Source: Hyphomicrobiales bacterium | Lineage (GTDB): Bacteria > Pseudomonadota > Alphaproteobacteria > Rhizobiales > Rhizobiaceae | Length of the DNA stretch: 54,721 bases | Direction of reading: 5' to 3' | NCBI GenBank assembly: GCA_900466475.1 | Contig: UBMI01000028.1 | Span: 1-54,721, forward strand | Shown here: piece by piece, positions 15,760-26,782 of the stretch | Numbering within the stretch: position 1 is the first letter of the stretch | How the letters are laid out: every line of letters begins with the position of its first letter | The notes under the pieces: generated by a model | Told to the model about the DNA's origin: nothing | Seen by the model: the letters and a program-made list of their open reading frames with translations, nothing else | Databases searched by the model: none | Position numbers and translations under genes: made by a program

Positions 15760-16938
15760 TCAGTGGCGCAGGCCGGCCTGTTTCATCAGCGGCAGAACGT
15801 CGGTGCCGAAGAATTCGAGTTCATCCCGGAAATCGAAGAAGCTGAGCTGCAATCCGTCGATACCGGCGGCTTTCAGTTTCTGGAACTGGTCGACCACGCT
15901 TTCGGGCGAGCCGATGACGCGGATATTGCCGCCGACGAAACGGTAGGGATCCTGCGGATCGCGGCCTTTCCAGGCATGCGCATCCGAGTTCAGTGACGAA
16001 AAGCCCTGCGGCGAGCGCTGGTCGCCATGGGCGACGATCCGGTCGGCAAGCTCCCATGCCTCCTTGTCAGTCGGCCGGCAGATGACCATCGGGTTGAGCA
16101 GGGTACGCACCGTGCGTCCGACGTCCCCGGCCGCATCCTTCACTCTTTTCGTGTGGGCAGGCAGCGATTGAAGCGCGCTGTTGATGTCGGCGCCCGTCGG
16201 GCTTGTGATGAAGACAATGTCCGAGTAGCGGCCGGCAAAGGCAATGCCGGCATCCGATCCCGTGGCGTTGACGAGGATCGGTCGTCCGAAATTCGGTTTG
16301 GGCGTCACGAAGCCGCCACCGAGTTTCCAGCTGCTCTCGCCTTCGAAGGAGAAATTCTCGGTATCGCTCCAAAGACGCTGGACGACTTCGAGGAATTCGG
16401 CCGCCAGTTCGTAGCGCTTGTCGTGCTCGATGCGTGGCCAGCCGAACATTTCATGCTCGACGGCACGGTGACCGGTCACGACATTGATGCCCCAGCGTCC
16501 GCCGGTAATGTGGTCGAGCGTCGCACCGAATTTGGCGAGATGCAGCGGATGCCACGGCCCGTAAAGGACATGCATGGTGGAGATCAGCATGATCTTCTTG
16601 GTCAGGCCGGCAAGCGCTGCCGTCGTCGTGAAACTGTCGAGCGCCTGGCCGTTGAAGACACCGCCATAACCGCCTTTCGGCAGCCATTGCGACAGGGCGA
16701 AAACCAGATCGAAGCCGAGTTCCTCGGCCTTCAGCGTCAGCGCCTTGTTGTAGTCGAAGCTCCAGTCCGTCGATCGCTCGAGCGTGGATTGCGTCCAGCC
16801 GCCGGCCTGGATCGGCAGGAACAGGCCGAGCAGCACTGGCTGCTTGAGCGCCTGCGACAGCGGGCTTTCGGCAAAGTCGGTGGGAGCGGAGAATTTCGGG
16901 AGACCCACGATGGAGCCGGGAGGGTGTTGAATGGACAT
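15760..16938 (-). CDS. LLM-class FMN-dependent monooxygenase, SfnG/RutA-like
   Basis: 392 aa. Markers are STLERSTDWSFDYNKALTLKAEELGFD, ATLDHITGGRWGINVVTG, EMFGWPRIEHDKRYELAAEFLEVVQRLW and NATGSDAGIAFAGRYSDIVF. These resemble SfnG (dimethylsulfone monooxygenase) and RutA (pyrimidine ring opening) more than the DszA clade. Both use FMNH2 and O2 (established). Placed between a binding protein (29 bp upstream) and the desulfinase (11 bp downstream), it is the best candidate for making the sulfinate that the DszB-like enzyme would cleave (inference). SfnG produces methanesulfinate from dimethylsulfone, a useful precedent. Confidence 0.85.
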   Translation of the reverse strand: MSIQHPPGSIVGLPKFSAPTDFAESPLSQALKQPVLLGLFLPIQAGGWTQSTLERSTDWSFDYNKALTLKAEELGFDLVFALSQWLPKGGYGGVFNGQALDSFTTTAALAGLTKKIMLISTMHVLYGPWHPLHLAKFGATLDHITGGRWGINVVTGHRAVEHEMFGWPRIEHDKRYELAAEFLEVVQRLWSDTENFSFEGESSWKLGGGFVTPKPNFGRPILVNATGSDAGIAFAGRYSDIVFITSPTGADINSALQSLPAHTKRVKDAAGDVGRTVRTLLNPMVICRPTDKEAWELADRIVAHGDQRSPQGFSSLNSDAHAWKGRDPQDPYRFVGGNIRVIGSPESVVDQFQKLKAAGIDGLQLSFFDFRDELEFFGTDVLPLMKQAGLRH

Positions 16939-16967
16939 GACGGATCCGTGTTCCTTTTCCTCTTAGC

Positions 16968-18572
16968 TCAGGCTGTGGCGAGATAAGCGTAGGCAAGGCC
17001 GCCGGAGACACCTTCTCCACCCACAGTGTGGTCTGCGATGCGCTTGTTGTAGATGGTCAGCTCCGGCTGGCTGGCGATGTCGATCGCCGGCAGGTCCTCG
17101 ACAAGGATCTGCTGGATCTCGCGCCATTGATCGACACGCTTCTTGGCATCGACCTCGATTGCCGCGGCCTCGAGCAAGGCATCGACTTTCGGATTGCTGT
17201 AGGCCGAGCCGTTGGAGAAGGGCACACCCGGCTTGAAGTTCTTGCTCCAGTAGAGGCGCTGAACGCCGACGGTCGGATCGAAGAGGTTGCTCATTCCCTC
17301 GAAGGCGAAATCGAAATCGCGATCGGTATAGATGCGCTTGGTATAGGTGGCGAAGTCCTGGCTGCGCACGGTTGCATCGACGCCGACCTTGGCTAGCGCC
17401 TGGCGGATATATTCGGAGCCACGCGGATAGGTTTCGCCACTCGGCACATAGTCGAGATTAATGCGAATGCGCACGCCGTCGCTGCCGCGCGGATAGCCTG
17501 CCTCGTCGAGCAGTTTCTCGGCGGCGGCAAGATCGATCGGATAGGTCTTCAGGTCGCCGTCATACCATTTGGAAAGATTGGGATTGATCGGCCCGGGAAT
17601 GGCCGCGCCATAACCATAGTTGATGGTGTTCAGGATCACCTTGCGGTCGATCACATGAGCGAAGGCCTGGCGGACGCGGATATCCTTGAAGAACGGACGT
17701 TCGAGATTGAATTCGATCCGGCTGACCCCATTCGAATATTGGTAGCCGCGCTCGTCGAAAGCGATGCCGTCGACCGTCTTCAGACGTTCGAGATCGCTGA
17801 GCGGAACGGGTGTCGAGGGGGCAAGGTCGATCTCTCCGGTCTCGATGGCGATCGAGCGTGCTGCGGCATCGGGAATGAAACGGACAATGAGCTGGTCGAG
17901 ATAGGGGCGCGGCTGATCCCAGTAGTCAGGATTGCGCTCATAGACGAGGTGGCTGCCGCGGACCCATTCCTTGAATTTGAAGGGGCCGGTGCCGATCGGT
18001 GCGAGGTTGGCCGGGTTTTCGGCGACCTTCGTGCCCTCATAGATATGACGCGCAACGATCGGCGTCTCGGAGGAGGCAAGCGCGGTGATGAGATAGGGAG
18101 CCGGCTTGGAGAGTTTCAGAACCGCCGTCAGCGGATCTGGCGTTTCGACTTCGACGAGGTTGAGGAACGTGTTGCGGCCACGCGGATGAACCTCCTTCAG
18201 CGTCTTGATCGAGAAAGCAACGTCGGCCGATGTAAAGGCTTGGCCGTCATGCCATTTTACGCCGTCGCGCAGGTGGAACGTGTAGGCGAGCCCATCCGGG
18301 CTGACCGACCATTCTTTGGCCAGGAGCGGCTGCGGGTTCAGCTCGAAATCATACGTCAGAAGGCCTTCGATCACCTTCGGCGAGACATAGACGGAATTGA
18401 AGGCAGTGTTCGCAATGGTCGTCAGCACTGGCGGCTCGGCCGACAGGAGCAGCGTCGCTGTGCCGCCGCGCACCGGAGCGGCAAAGGCCGGCAGGCGTGT
18501 TGCCGACGCCACGGTGAGCGCAACGGAAGCAAGAAGGAAATTGCGGCGTGTCGGGGCAGGAAATGCTGGCAT
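16968..18572 (-). CDS. Peptide-type ABC binding protein (SBP_bac_5), Tat-exported
   Basis: 534 aa. I chose ATG 18572, preceded by GAGGGA 6-8 bases away, over an ATG 60 bases upstream. The Tat signal is PTRRNFLLASVALTVASATR. Family markers are GLLTYDFELNPQPLLAKEW, LRDGVKWHDGQAFTSADV, GTGPFKFKEW and NPDYWDQPRPYLD. It is the first gene of the operon binding protein - LLM - desulfinase - flavoprotein and is divergent from the Dpp-type permease operon at 18854, the arrangement expected for a binding protein working with those permeases (inference). It is closest by eye to the two at 26783 and 28417. Confidence 0.88.
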   Translation of the reverse strand: MPAFPAPTRRNFLLASVALTVASATRLPAFAAPVRGGTATLLLSAEPPVLTTIANTAFNSVYVSPKVIEGLLTYDFELNPQPLLAKEWSVSPDGLAYTFHLRDGVKWHDGQAFTSADVAFSIKTLKEVHPRGRNTFLNLVEVETPDPLTAVLKLSKPAPYLITALASSETPIVARHIYEGTKVAENPANLAPIGTGPFKFKEWVRGSHLVYERNPDYWDQPRPYLDQLIVRFIPDAAARSIAIETGEIDLAPSTPVPLSDLERLKTVDGIAFDERGYQYSNGVSRIEFNLERPFFKDIRVRQAFAHVIDRKVILNTINYGYGAAIPGPINPNLSKWYDGDLKTYPIDLAAAEKLLDEAGYPRGSDGVRIRINLDYVPSGETYPRGSEYIRQALAKVGVDATVRSQDFATYTKRIYTDRDFDFAFEGMSNLFDPTVGVQRLYWSKNFKPGVPFSNGSAYSNPKVDALLEAAAIEVDAKKRVDQWREIQQILVEDLPAIDIASQPELTIYNKRIADHTVGGEGVSGGLAYAYLATA

Positions 18573-18773
18573 GGTCGGTCCCTCGATGATTGTGCGTTCC
18601 CGTTGCCGGGCGTTCTGAGTTCGCCTTTCCATACTTCGGCGCGGCCGTAGAGTTTTTTACCCAATTCCGGAGTGGCCTCGGTAAGAAATTCGAAATTATA
18701 CGATAGTTACGTCAAATGATTCCAAAAGACATCGATGCAAGGCTTCTTCTTGGAATTATTTACTAATATCGAT

Positions 18774-18806
18774 TTGACAAAACCCACAGATTTAGTCAAC
18801 TACTAT
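18774..18806 (+). promoter_or_regulatory. Divergent promoter region with candidate LysR box
   Basis: The 281-bp space between the binding protein (start 18572, minus) and the permease (start 18854, plus) is A+T-rich from about 18690 to 18805. TTGACA at 18774-18779 is a good -35 box. 18790-18806 contains TTAGTCAACTACTA, a TAGT/ACTA dyad obeying T-N11-A (T18793, A18805) and partly matching the dyads at 8354 and 30178. Control of both directions from here is probable; the shared regulator is a guess. Confidence 0.45.
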
Positions 18807-18853
18807 CGCAGCGCAACACGATGAATTCTTCCGGCGACGCGAGGTGGAAATCC

Positions 18854-19843
18854 ATGTCGGCACTAAAGCGGGTCGCCCGAACGATCAGAAAGACCGTCAT
18901 TCAGGCCGTGCCGACCATGCTCGGCATCGTCATATTGAGTTTCTTCCTGCTCAAGCTCGCGCCGGGCGATGCAGCCGACGTGATGGCGGCTGAATCCGGT
19001 TCGGCCACGGAAGAAACCATGGCGGCTCTGCGCCAGCGTTTCGGGCTCGACAACCCTCTTCTCGTGCAGCTCGCCAACTACCTGGACAACCTGGCGCATT
19101 TCAGCCTCGGCTTTTCACCGCGCTACGGGATGCCGGTTGCCGATCTCATTGGTCAGCGGCTGCCCGGAACACTGACGCTGATGCTGGCCGCGCTGCTGAT
19201 TGCCATTGCCGCCGGTCTGTTGCTCGGCGCGTTGATGGCAACCTTTTCCGGCAGGCTCGCCGACCGGGTGATATCGGTCGTCTCACTGTTGTTCTATTCC
19301 ATTCCCGGCTTCTGGATTGGCCTGATGCTGATCCTGTTCTTTTCCGTGAAGCTCGGCTGGCTGCCGAGCGGCGGCGACAGCACGATCGGATCGCGGCTCA
19401 CCGGGCTGCCGGCACTCCTCGACCGGATCCGCTACATGGTGTTGCCGGCAACCTCGCTCTCCCTGTTCTATCTGGCAATCTATGCGCGACTGACGCGCGC
19501 GGCGATGCTCGAGGTCAAGTCGCAGGATTTCGTCCGCACTGCCCGTGCCAAGGGCGTGTCGCCCTTCTTCTTGACCACGCGTCACGTCTTGCGCAATGCG
19601 CTGATCCCGATCACGACAATGGCCGGCATGCATTTCGGGGGCATGCTTGGCGGAGCCGTCGTGGTCGAGACTGTCTATAGCTGGCCGGGACTCGGCCGGC
19701 TTGCCTTCGAAGCCGTGATGGCCCGCGATTTTTCCGTGCTGCTCGGCATCCTGCTCTTGTCCTCCTTCCTTGTGATCGTCGCCAACGCGGCCGTCGATCT
19801 GCTGCAGGCATGGATTGATCCCAGAATCGGAGCCAGCCGATGA
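18854..19843 (+). CDS. DppB-type ABC permease
   Basis: About 329 aa from ATG 18854 (MSALKRVARTIRK), which has a GGTGG ribosome site; an in-frame ATG at 18821 lacks one. The first membrane helix (AVPTMLGIVILSFFLLKLAPGD) ends in the LAPGD motif typical of DppB/GsiC. The EAA loop is DFVRTARAKGVSPFFLTTRHVLRNALIPI. About six membrane segments are visible. It imports peptides or peptide-like compounds across the inner membrane together with the DppC-type partner. It is the first gene of a plus-strand operon that continues through 26690. Confidence 0.9.
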   Translation: MSALKRVARTIRKTVIQAVPTMLGIVILSFFLLKLAPGDAADVMAAESGSATEETMAALRQRFGLDNPLLVQLANYLDNLAHFSLGFSPRYGMPVADLIGQRLPGTLTLMLAALLIAIAAGLLLGALMATFSGRLADRVISVVSLLFYSIPGFWIGLMLILFFSVKLGWLPSGGDSTIGSRLTGLPALLDRIRYMVLPATSLSLFYLAIYARLTRAAMLEVKSQDFVRTARAKGVSPFFLTTRHVLRNALIPITTMAGMHFGGMLGGAVVVETVYSWPGLGRLAFEAVMARDFSVLLGILLLSSFLVIVANAAVDLLQAWIDPRIGASR

Positions 19844-20843
19844 CCAGTCAGAAGCTTCACACCTATGCCGGCAGCGCAATCGATCTGGCCGAGCACGACA
19901 GCAACCCCTCGCGGCCGTTGCCCGAAAAGCCCGCCGAGCCGCACTGGACACATATCCATGCGCCTGACGTGCGCGCCGCTGCCATACCCGGTATTGCCTG
20001 GCGCGGTCTGCGGCGTGAGTTCAAGGTTTTTCTGTCCAATCCCACCGCGTTGTTCGGCGTCCTTTTCCTGATCGCGACCGCACTCGCTGCCCTTCTTGCT
20101 CCCGTCTTTTATCCAGGCGATCCGATGGAGATGGTGGCGCGACCGTTCCTCTGGCCGGGCCAAAATCCGTCCTATCCGCTCGGTACGGATTCGATGGGCC
20201 GCGATGTGCTCGCAGGCATCCTGCACGGGGCACGCATTTCGCTTACGGTCGGAATCGCGGCGACCGCCCTCGGGCTTTCTGCCGGCATCACGATCGGCGC
20301 GATGGCGGGATATTTCGGCGGCATAGTCGACGATATCCTTGTGAAAGTCATCGAGATCTTCCAGACGATCCCGAGCTTCGTGCTGCTCGTCGTGCTGGTC
20401 GCCATTGCCCAGCCGACGACCTCGACCGTCACCATTGCGATTGCCATCGTCAGCTGGCCGACAGTGGCGCGCCTGACACGGGCCGAGTTCCGCTCCATCC
20501 GCGAGAAGGACTATGTGCTTGCGGCGCGAAGCCTCGGCTTCGGCCATGCACGTATCATCTTCCGCGAAATCCTGCCGAACGCGCTGCCGCCGCTGATCGT
20601 CACCTCCTCGGTGATGGTCGCAAGTGCCATCCTGATGGAATCGGCGCTATCCTTCATGGGGCTCGGCGATCCCAATCGCGTCTCGTGGGGATCAATGATC
20701 GGCGCCGGCCGGGATGTCATCCGCACAGCCTGGTACCTCACGGCCCTGCCGGGCCTGGCAATCGTCTTTACCGTACTGGCACTCAATCTTCTGGGGGATG
20801 GGCTCAACGATGCGCTCAATCCGCGCTTTTCGGAGGAACGGTG

Positions 20844-20844
<1 letters not shown>
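19840..20844 (+). CDS. DppC-type ABC permease
   Basis: 334 aa, ATGA overlap with the upstream permease. A polar N-terminal stretch of about 55 residues, longer than usual, precedes the OppC-type helix (LSNPTALFGVLFLIATALAALLAP). Markers are GTDSMGRDVLAGILHGARISL and the EAA loop EKDYVLAARSLGFGHARIIFREILPNALPPL. The ESALSFMGLG motif near the C-terminus is typical of DppC/OppC. It overlaps the ATPase gene by one base, so the four transporter genes are translationally coupled. Confidence 0.9.
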
Positions 20845-22752
<1,908 letters not shown>

Positions 22753-22764
22753 ATGGAGAATGAA

Positions 22765-23823
22765 ATGGTCGATTATCGCTACCTCGGGCGCAGCGCGCTC
22801 AAAGTGTCACCGCTCAGCCTTGGAACCATGATGTTCGGCGGGCCGACGCCCGATGAGGTCGCCTTCCGCATCATCGACAAGGCCCGCGAGCAGGGGATCA
22901 ACTTCATTGACACGGCCGATGTCTATCACGACGGCAAGTCGGAAGAGGTTGTCGGGCGCGGCATCAAGTCAAGCCGCGATCACTGGGTTCTGGCGACCAA
23001 GTTCGTCAACTCGCACACCAAGGGTCCGAACCTTGGCGGCCACTCGCGCAAATGGGTGATCGAGACGGTGGAGAATTCGCTGCGCCGCCTGAACACCGAC
23101 TATATCGACATCCTCTATTTCCACCGCGCTGTCTTCGACGCGCCGCTCGAAGAGCCGGTGCGCGCCATTGCCGACCTTATCCGTGCCGGCAAGCTGCGCT
23201 ATTTCGGGGTCTCGAATTTCCGCGGCTGGCGCATCGCCGAGATCGCCCATCTTGCCGATCAGCTCGGCATTGACCGGCCGGTCGCAAGCCAGCCACTCTA
23301 CAACATCGTCAACCGCACAGCCGAAGCCGAACAGCTGCCGGCCGCCCACTATTACGGCCTCGGCGTCGTCTCGTATTCGCCGCTCGCCCGCGGAGTGCTG
23401 ACCGGCAAATATGAGCCGGGCAAGGAACCGGGTGCCGATACGCGTGCAGGCCGTGGCGACAAGCGCATCCTCGAAACCGAATGGCGTCCGGAATCGATTG
23501 CGATCGCCAAGGAGATCGCTGCCCATGCCAACCGCAAGGGCATTACGCCGACCGAGTTCGCGCTCGCCTGGGTGCTGAACAACAAGCTGATCTCGGCCGC
23601 CATTACCGGCCCACGCACCGAAGAGCACTGGGATAGCTATATCCGCGCGCTCGACGTCAAGCTCGATGCCGAGGACGAGGCCCTAGTCGATAGGCTGGTG
23701 ACGGCCGGTCATCCGTCAACGCCGGGCTTCAACGATCCAAGCCATCCGGTCGAAGGGCGCGTTCCGCGTCTCAGCGAAGTAGGGACCGACAATGTCGTGT
23801 CGCTGACGCGCGCCGTCGCCTGA
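22765..23823 (+). CDS. Aldo/keto reductase
   Basis: 352 aa. I chose ATG 22765, which has GGAG 6 bases upstream, over ATG 22753, which directly follows the previous stop. AKR barrel markers are LGTMMFGG, FIDTADVYHDGKSEEVVGRGI (catalytic Asp and Tyr), VLATKFV (Lys) and DILYFHRAV (His), so the catalytic tetrad is complete. It belongs to the YajO/Tas-like group that reduces carbonyls with NADPH. It is the fifth gene of the Dpp-type operon and may reduce an aldehyde released when a C-S bond is oxidised (inference). Confidence 0.85.
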   Translation: MVDYRYLGRSALKVSPLSLGTMMFGGPTPDEVAFRIIDKAREQGINFIDTADVYHDGKSEEVVGRGIKSSRDHWVLATKFVNSHTKGPNLGGHSRKWVIETVENSLRRLNTDYIDILYFHRAVFDAPLEEPVRAIADLIRAGKLRYFGVSNFRGWRIAEIAHLADQLGIDRPVASQPLYNIVNRTAEAEQLPAAHYYGLGVVSYSPLARGVLTGKYEPGKEPGADTRAGRGDKRILETEWRPESIAIAKEIAAHANRKGITPTEFALAWVLNNKLISAAITGPRTEEHWDSYIRALDVKLDAEDEALVDRLVTAGHPSTPGFNDPSHPVEGRVPRLSEVGTDNVVSLTRAVA

Positions 23824-23831
23824 GGCCGTCA

Positions 23832-23861
23832 GGGAGGATCCGCCCTTGCGTGGATCCTCCC
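23832..23861 (+). terminator. Perfect 10-bp hairpin within the operon
   Basis: GGGAGGATCC (23832-23841) and GGATCCTCCC (23852-23861) enclose a 10-base loop and are followed by ATTCTT. The stem is strong but the T tail is weak. It lies between the aldo/keto reductase stop (23823) and the next gene (23895). It could end transcription partly, or stabilise the upstream mRNA end. Confidence 0.55.
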
Positions 23862-23894
23862 ATTCTTCAAAAATTCACCGTTGAAAGCTTGACC

Positions 23895-25139
23895 ATGGCC
23901 ACCTCAACCTCTTCCACGATGCTATCCGCCAATGGATCGGAGCCCGATACCGATCTTGCCGCCCTGCTTTCGACGGTGCCGGCGCTCGCAGCCGAAATTG
24001 GCAAGGAAGCGGCACGGCGCGATCTCGATCGCGAGCTTCCGTTTGAGGCTTTCCGCCTGTTCAAGGAGGCCGGTCTCGGAGCGCTGCGCATCCCCACCTC
24101 GCTTGGTGGGCCAGGCGGTAGTGTCCTCGACTATATCGAGACGATCATGGCGATCGGTGCGGCCGATTCCAATGTCGCACATGCGCTTCGCAGCCATTTC
24201 AATTTCACCGAGAGCCTTGTTCTCAATCCCAATACGGCGCTTGACCGCACGCAGCTGACAAGAGTGCTCGCCGGCAAGCTGTTCGGCGGCGCTCATACGG
24301 AACAAGGCACCAAGCGTCCTGGCGAGGTGACGACAAAACTTTCGAAGGCCGGCGACAGCTACCGCCTCAATGGCCGCAAATGGTATGCGACGGGAACCGC
24401 ATTCTCCGATTTCGCTTCCTTCAGCGCCAGGAACGACGAGGACCAATTCGTGAGCGTCCTGCTTCCGGTCGACCGCAAGGGCATCACCGTTCTCGACGAC
24501 TGGGACGGAATGGGCCAGCGGCTGACGGCGAGCGGCGGCGTGCTGCTGGAGGATGTCGAGGTCCTGCCGCATGAGATTTCCACACGCGGCCTCAACACGC
24601 TTGTCGGTCGCCATACCTCGACCCTGCGCCAGCTCCATCTTGCCGCCTCAATGGCGGGAGCGGTGCGTGGCGCCGTGGCCGAAGGCACCGACTACGTCCG
24701 CAGACAGGCGCGTTCTGCCGCCCACAGCGCGGCAGAAACGGCGAATGCCGACCCCTTTGTCCAGAAAATACTGGGCGAGATCGCCAGTGGCTCTTTTGCA
24801 GTCGATACGCTGATCCGGGAGGCGGCCCGCGCGCTTGATCGTTCCGTTGCAGCGTTCGGCGCAGGCGATCCGGGACGATTGGAGGAAGCTCTCGTCGACA
24901 GCGCGCTGACGACGGCGCGCACCCAGATCGTCGCCTCACAGATCGCGCTTTCTGCCGCAACCAATGTCTTCGAACTCGGCGGCGGTTCGGCGACATCAAG
25001 GCATCTCAACCTTGACCGCCACTGGCGCAATATCCGCACCGTGCTCAACCACAACCCGCTGCTGCACAAGGCACGCGTCGTGGGTGATTTCTATATCAAC
25101 GGAACGACGACGCATCTGGAGGAAGGCAAGGTCTTCTAA
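23895..25139 (+). CDS. Acyl-CoA-dehydrogenase-fold monooxygenase, SfnB/DszC type
   Basis: 414 aa from ATG 23895; the ribosome site is weak, and a start at 23850 in the same frame would run through the hairpin. Markers: FEAFRLFKEAGLGALRIPTSLGG, GDSYRLNGRKWYATGTAFSD, VLDDWDGMGQRLTASGG and LDRHWRNIRTVLNHNPLLHKARVVGDF. The HNP and DDWDG-GQ motifs place it with SfnB/DszC flavin-dependent oxygenases, closest by eye to the gene at 5610. It lies downstream of the Dpp-type importer, so it probably acts on what that system imports (inference). Confidence 0.82.
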   Translation: MATSTSSTMLSANGSEPDTDLAALLSTVPALAAEIGKEAARRDLDRELPFEAFRLFKEAGLGALRIPTSLGGPGGSVLDYIETIMAIGAADSNVAHALRSHFNFTESLVLNPNTALDRTQLTRVLAGKLFGGAHTEQGTKRPGEVTTKLSKAGDSYRLNGRKWYATGTAFSDFASFSARNDEDQFVSVLLPVDRKGITVLDDWDGMGQRLTASGGVLLEDVEVLPHEISTRGLNTLVGRHTSTLRQLHLAASMAGAVRGAVAEGTDYVRRQARSAAHSAAETANADPFVQKILGEIASGSFAVDTLIREAARALDRSVAAFGAGDPGRLEEALVDSALTTARTQIVASQIALSAATNVFELGGGSATSRHLNLDRHWRNIRTVLNHNPLLHKARVVGDFYINGTTTHLEEGKVF

Positions 25140-25271
25140 AGCCCGGCCCCGTCGCGTCGCTTCCATTTATCACCCGAGGTCATCCGGATGTCCGGCCGCC
25201 GCGTCGGCAGGAGATCTGTGCGCCTTTCTTGCTGTCATCCCCCGGGACTGTGCGACGGGGAGGGAGGTCTC

Positions 25272-26690
25272 ATGCATTTCGATCCCAAGCCGAGCCATTC
25301 CGTCATCATTATCGGCGGCGGCTTTGCCGGCGCGCTCACCGCACTCAAACTTCTCGACCGGACCACGGAAGCGCTGTCGATCACCATCATCGAGCCGCGC
25401 GCCGAGCTCGGGCGCGGCGTTGCCTATAGCACCAGCGACCCGGCCCATCTCGTCAACGGGCCGGCCGAGATCTTCTCGCTCTATCCTGAGGATATGGGGC
25501 ATCTGGCCCGCTGGCTTGCCGAAAACGGTCCCGCCAACGGCTGGCAACCGCCCGAAGACGTTGCCGCAAGCAGCCCGCCGCGCCATCTTTATGGCACCTA
25601 TGTGCGCGACGAGCTGAAGCGCGCAGTTGCACAGGCACGTTCCGGATCGAGCCTGCAGCATGCCCGTTCGTCGGCGGCACATCTGTCATCATCTCCACAC
25701 CGCGTCCGGGTCGTTACCACGGACGGCACCGTCGTGGAAGCGGACGAGGCCGTGCTGGCGCTCGGGGTCTTCCAGCCCGATCTGCGTTCTGCCGAGGCAG
25801 CTGTGGCAGGCCATCCGCGCTTTGCCGAAAATCCCTGGAACGTGGCGGCGCTCGATCGGTTGAGCGACAGTTCCGATATCCTCATCATCGGTGCCAGTCT
25901 CTCCATGGTCGATGCGATCGCGAGCATGGAGGCGAGGGGGTTTCGTGGACGCTACCGGGTGATTTCGCGGCGGGGCCAGTTTGTCGAGGGTCGCAGGAAT
26001 GCCGAGCCTGCTCGTGACTTCCTCGCCGAGGGGCCGCTTCCTTCGACGGCACGCGCCCTGCTTGCGCGCGTCAAGGCCGAACGGCGAAAGCTTACCGCCG
26101 CGGGTGCGGACTGGCAGGGGCTGCCGCTTGCCATTCGCCCGCACATCCTGCCGCTCTGGCAGAATGCCAACGATCGGGAAAGGCTGCGCTTTGCCCGTCA
26201 CTTGAGGGCCTTCTGGGACGTGACGGCGCATCGGTCTGCGCCGGAAAGCCACCGCAGCGTCGACGCGGCGCGGTCTCAGGGGCGGCTCGTCCATGGGACG
26301 GCCCGCCTCCTGGCGCTGAAGCCTGAGGAAGCCGGTATTGCAGCAACCCTGAAGACCGCGGCAGGCCTTGAGGAGACTGTCTTCGGCGGTGTCATCGATT
26401 GCCGCGGGCATCAGCTGCATGATTGGCGGGAAATCGCTCATCCGTTTGTTCGCCAGCTTCTTTCAAGCGGCGAGGTGCGCCCGCATTCGACCGGCTTCGG
26501 CATCGACGCCACCCCTGAGGGCGACCTCATCGATGAGGAAGGGCGCGTTCACCGCAATTTGAGCGCCATCGGCCATCCGCTGCGCGGTGTGGCCTGGGAA
26601 TCGAGCTCGATCACCGAACAGCGCACGCAGGCGATCGCGCTTGCCGACCGCATCCTCGCAAAATTCACACCGGCCCGCGCCGCCTCTTGA
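25272..26690 (+). CDS. FAD/NAD(P)-binding oxidoreductase
   Basis: 472 aa from ATG 25272, with GGGAGG upstream. The N-terminal dinucleotide fold is SVIIIGGGFAGALTALKLL, followed by VTIIEPRAELGRGVAYST-type residues (here ITIIEPRAELGRGVAYST) and HLVNGPAE, as in the NAD_binding_9 family. A second Rossmann segment, ILIIGASLSMVDAIASM, is at about residues 203-219. The GHPLRGVAWESSSI end is conserved in this family. Members are common in rhizobial sulfonate/sulfone loci, but their reaction is not established. It is the last gene of the Dpp-type operon and ends at a strong bidirectional terminator. Confidence 0.8.
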   Translation: MHFDPKPSHSVIIIGGGFAGALTALKLLDRTTEALSITIIEPRAELGRGVAYSTSDPAHLVNGPAEIFSLYPEDMGHLARWLAENGPANGWQPPEDVAASSPPRHLYGTYVRDELKRAVAQARSGSSLQHARSSAAHLSSSPHRVRVVTTDGTVVEADEAVLALGVFQPDLRSAEAAVAGHPRFAENPWNVAALDRLSDSSDILIIGASLSMVDAIASMEARGFRGRYRVISRRGQFVEGRRNAEPARDFLAEGPLPSTARALLARVKAERRKLTAAGADWQGLPLAIRPHILPLWQNANDRERLRFARHLRAFWDVTAHRSAPESHRSVDAARSQGRLVHGTARLLALKPEEAGIAATLKTAAGLEETVFGGVIDCRGHQLHDWREIAHPFVRQLLSSGEVRPHSTGFGIDATPEGDLIDEEGRVHRNLSAIGHPLRGVAWESSSITEQRTQAIALADRILAKFTPARAAS

Positions 26691-26719
26691 CAAGCGATTC
26701 ATCCGACAAACCGCAAAGC

Positions 26720-26753
26720 GATCATGGGCGCATCTGACGATGCGCCCATGATC
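26720..26753. terminator. Strong bidirectional hairpin terminator
   Basis: GATCATGGGCGCATC (26720-26734) and its exact complement (26739-26753) form a perfect 15-bp stem with loop TGAC. It lies between convergent genes ending at 26690 (+) and 26783 (-). No long T run follows on either side, so it may act as an mRNA end stabiliser as much as a terminator. Confidence 0.65.
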
Positions 26754-26782
26754 CGTGAAGGCTGGTCGTGACCGCCGAACCG

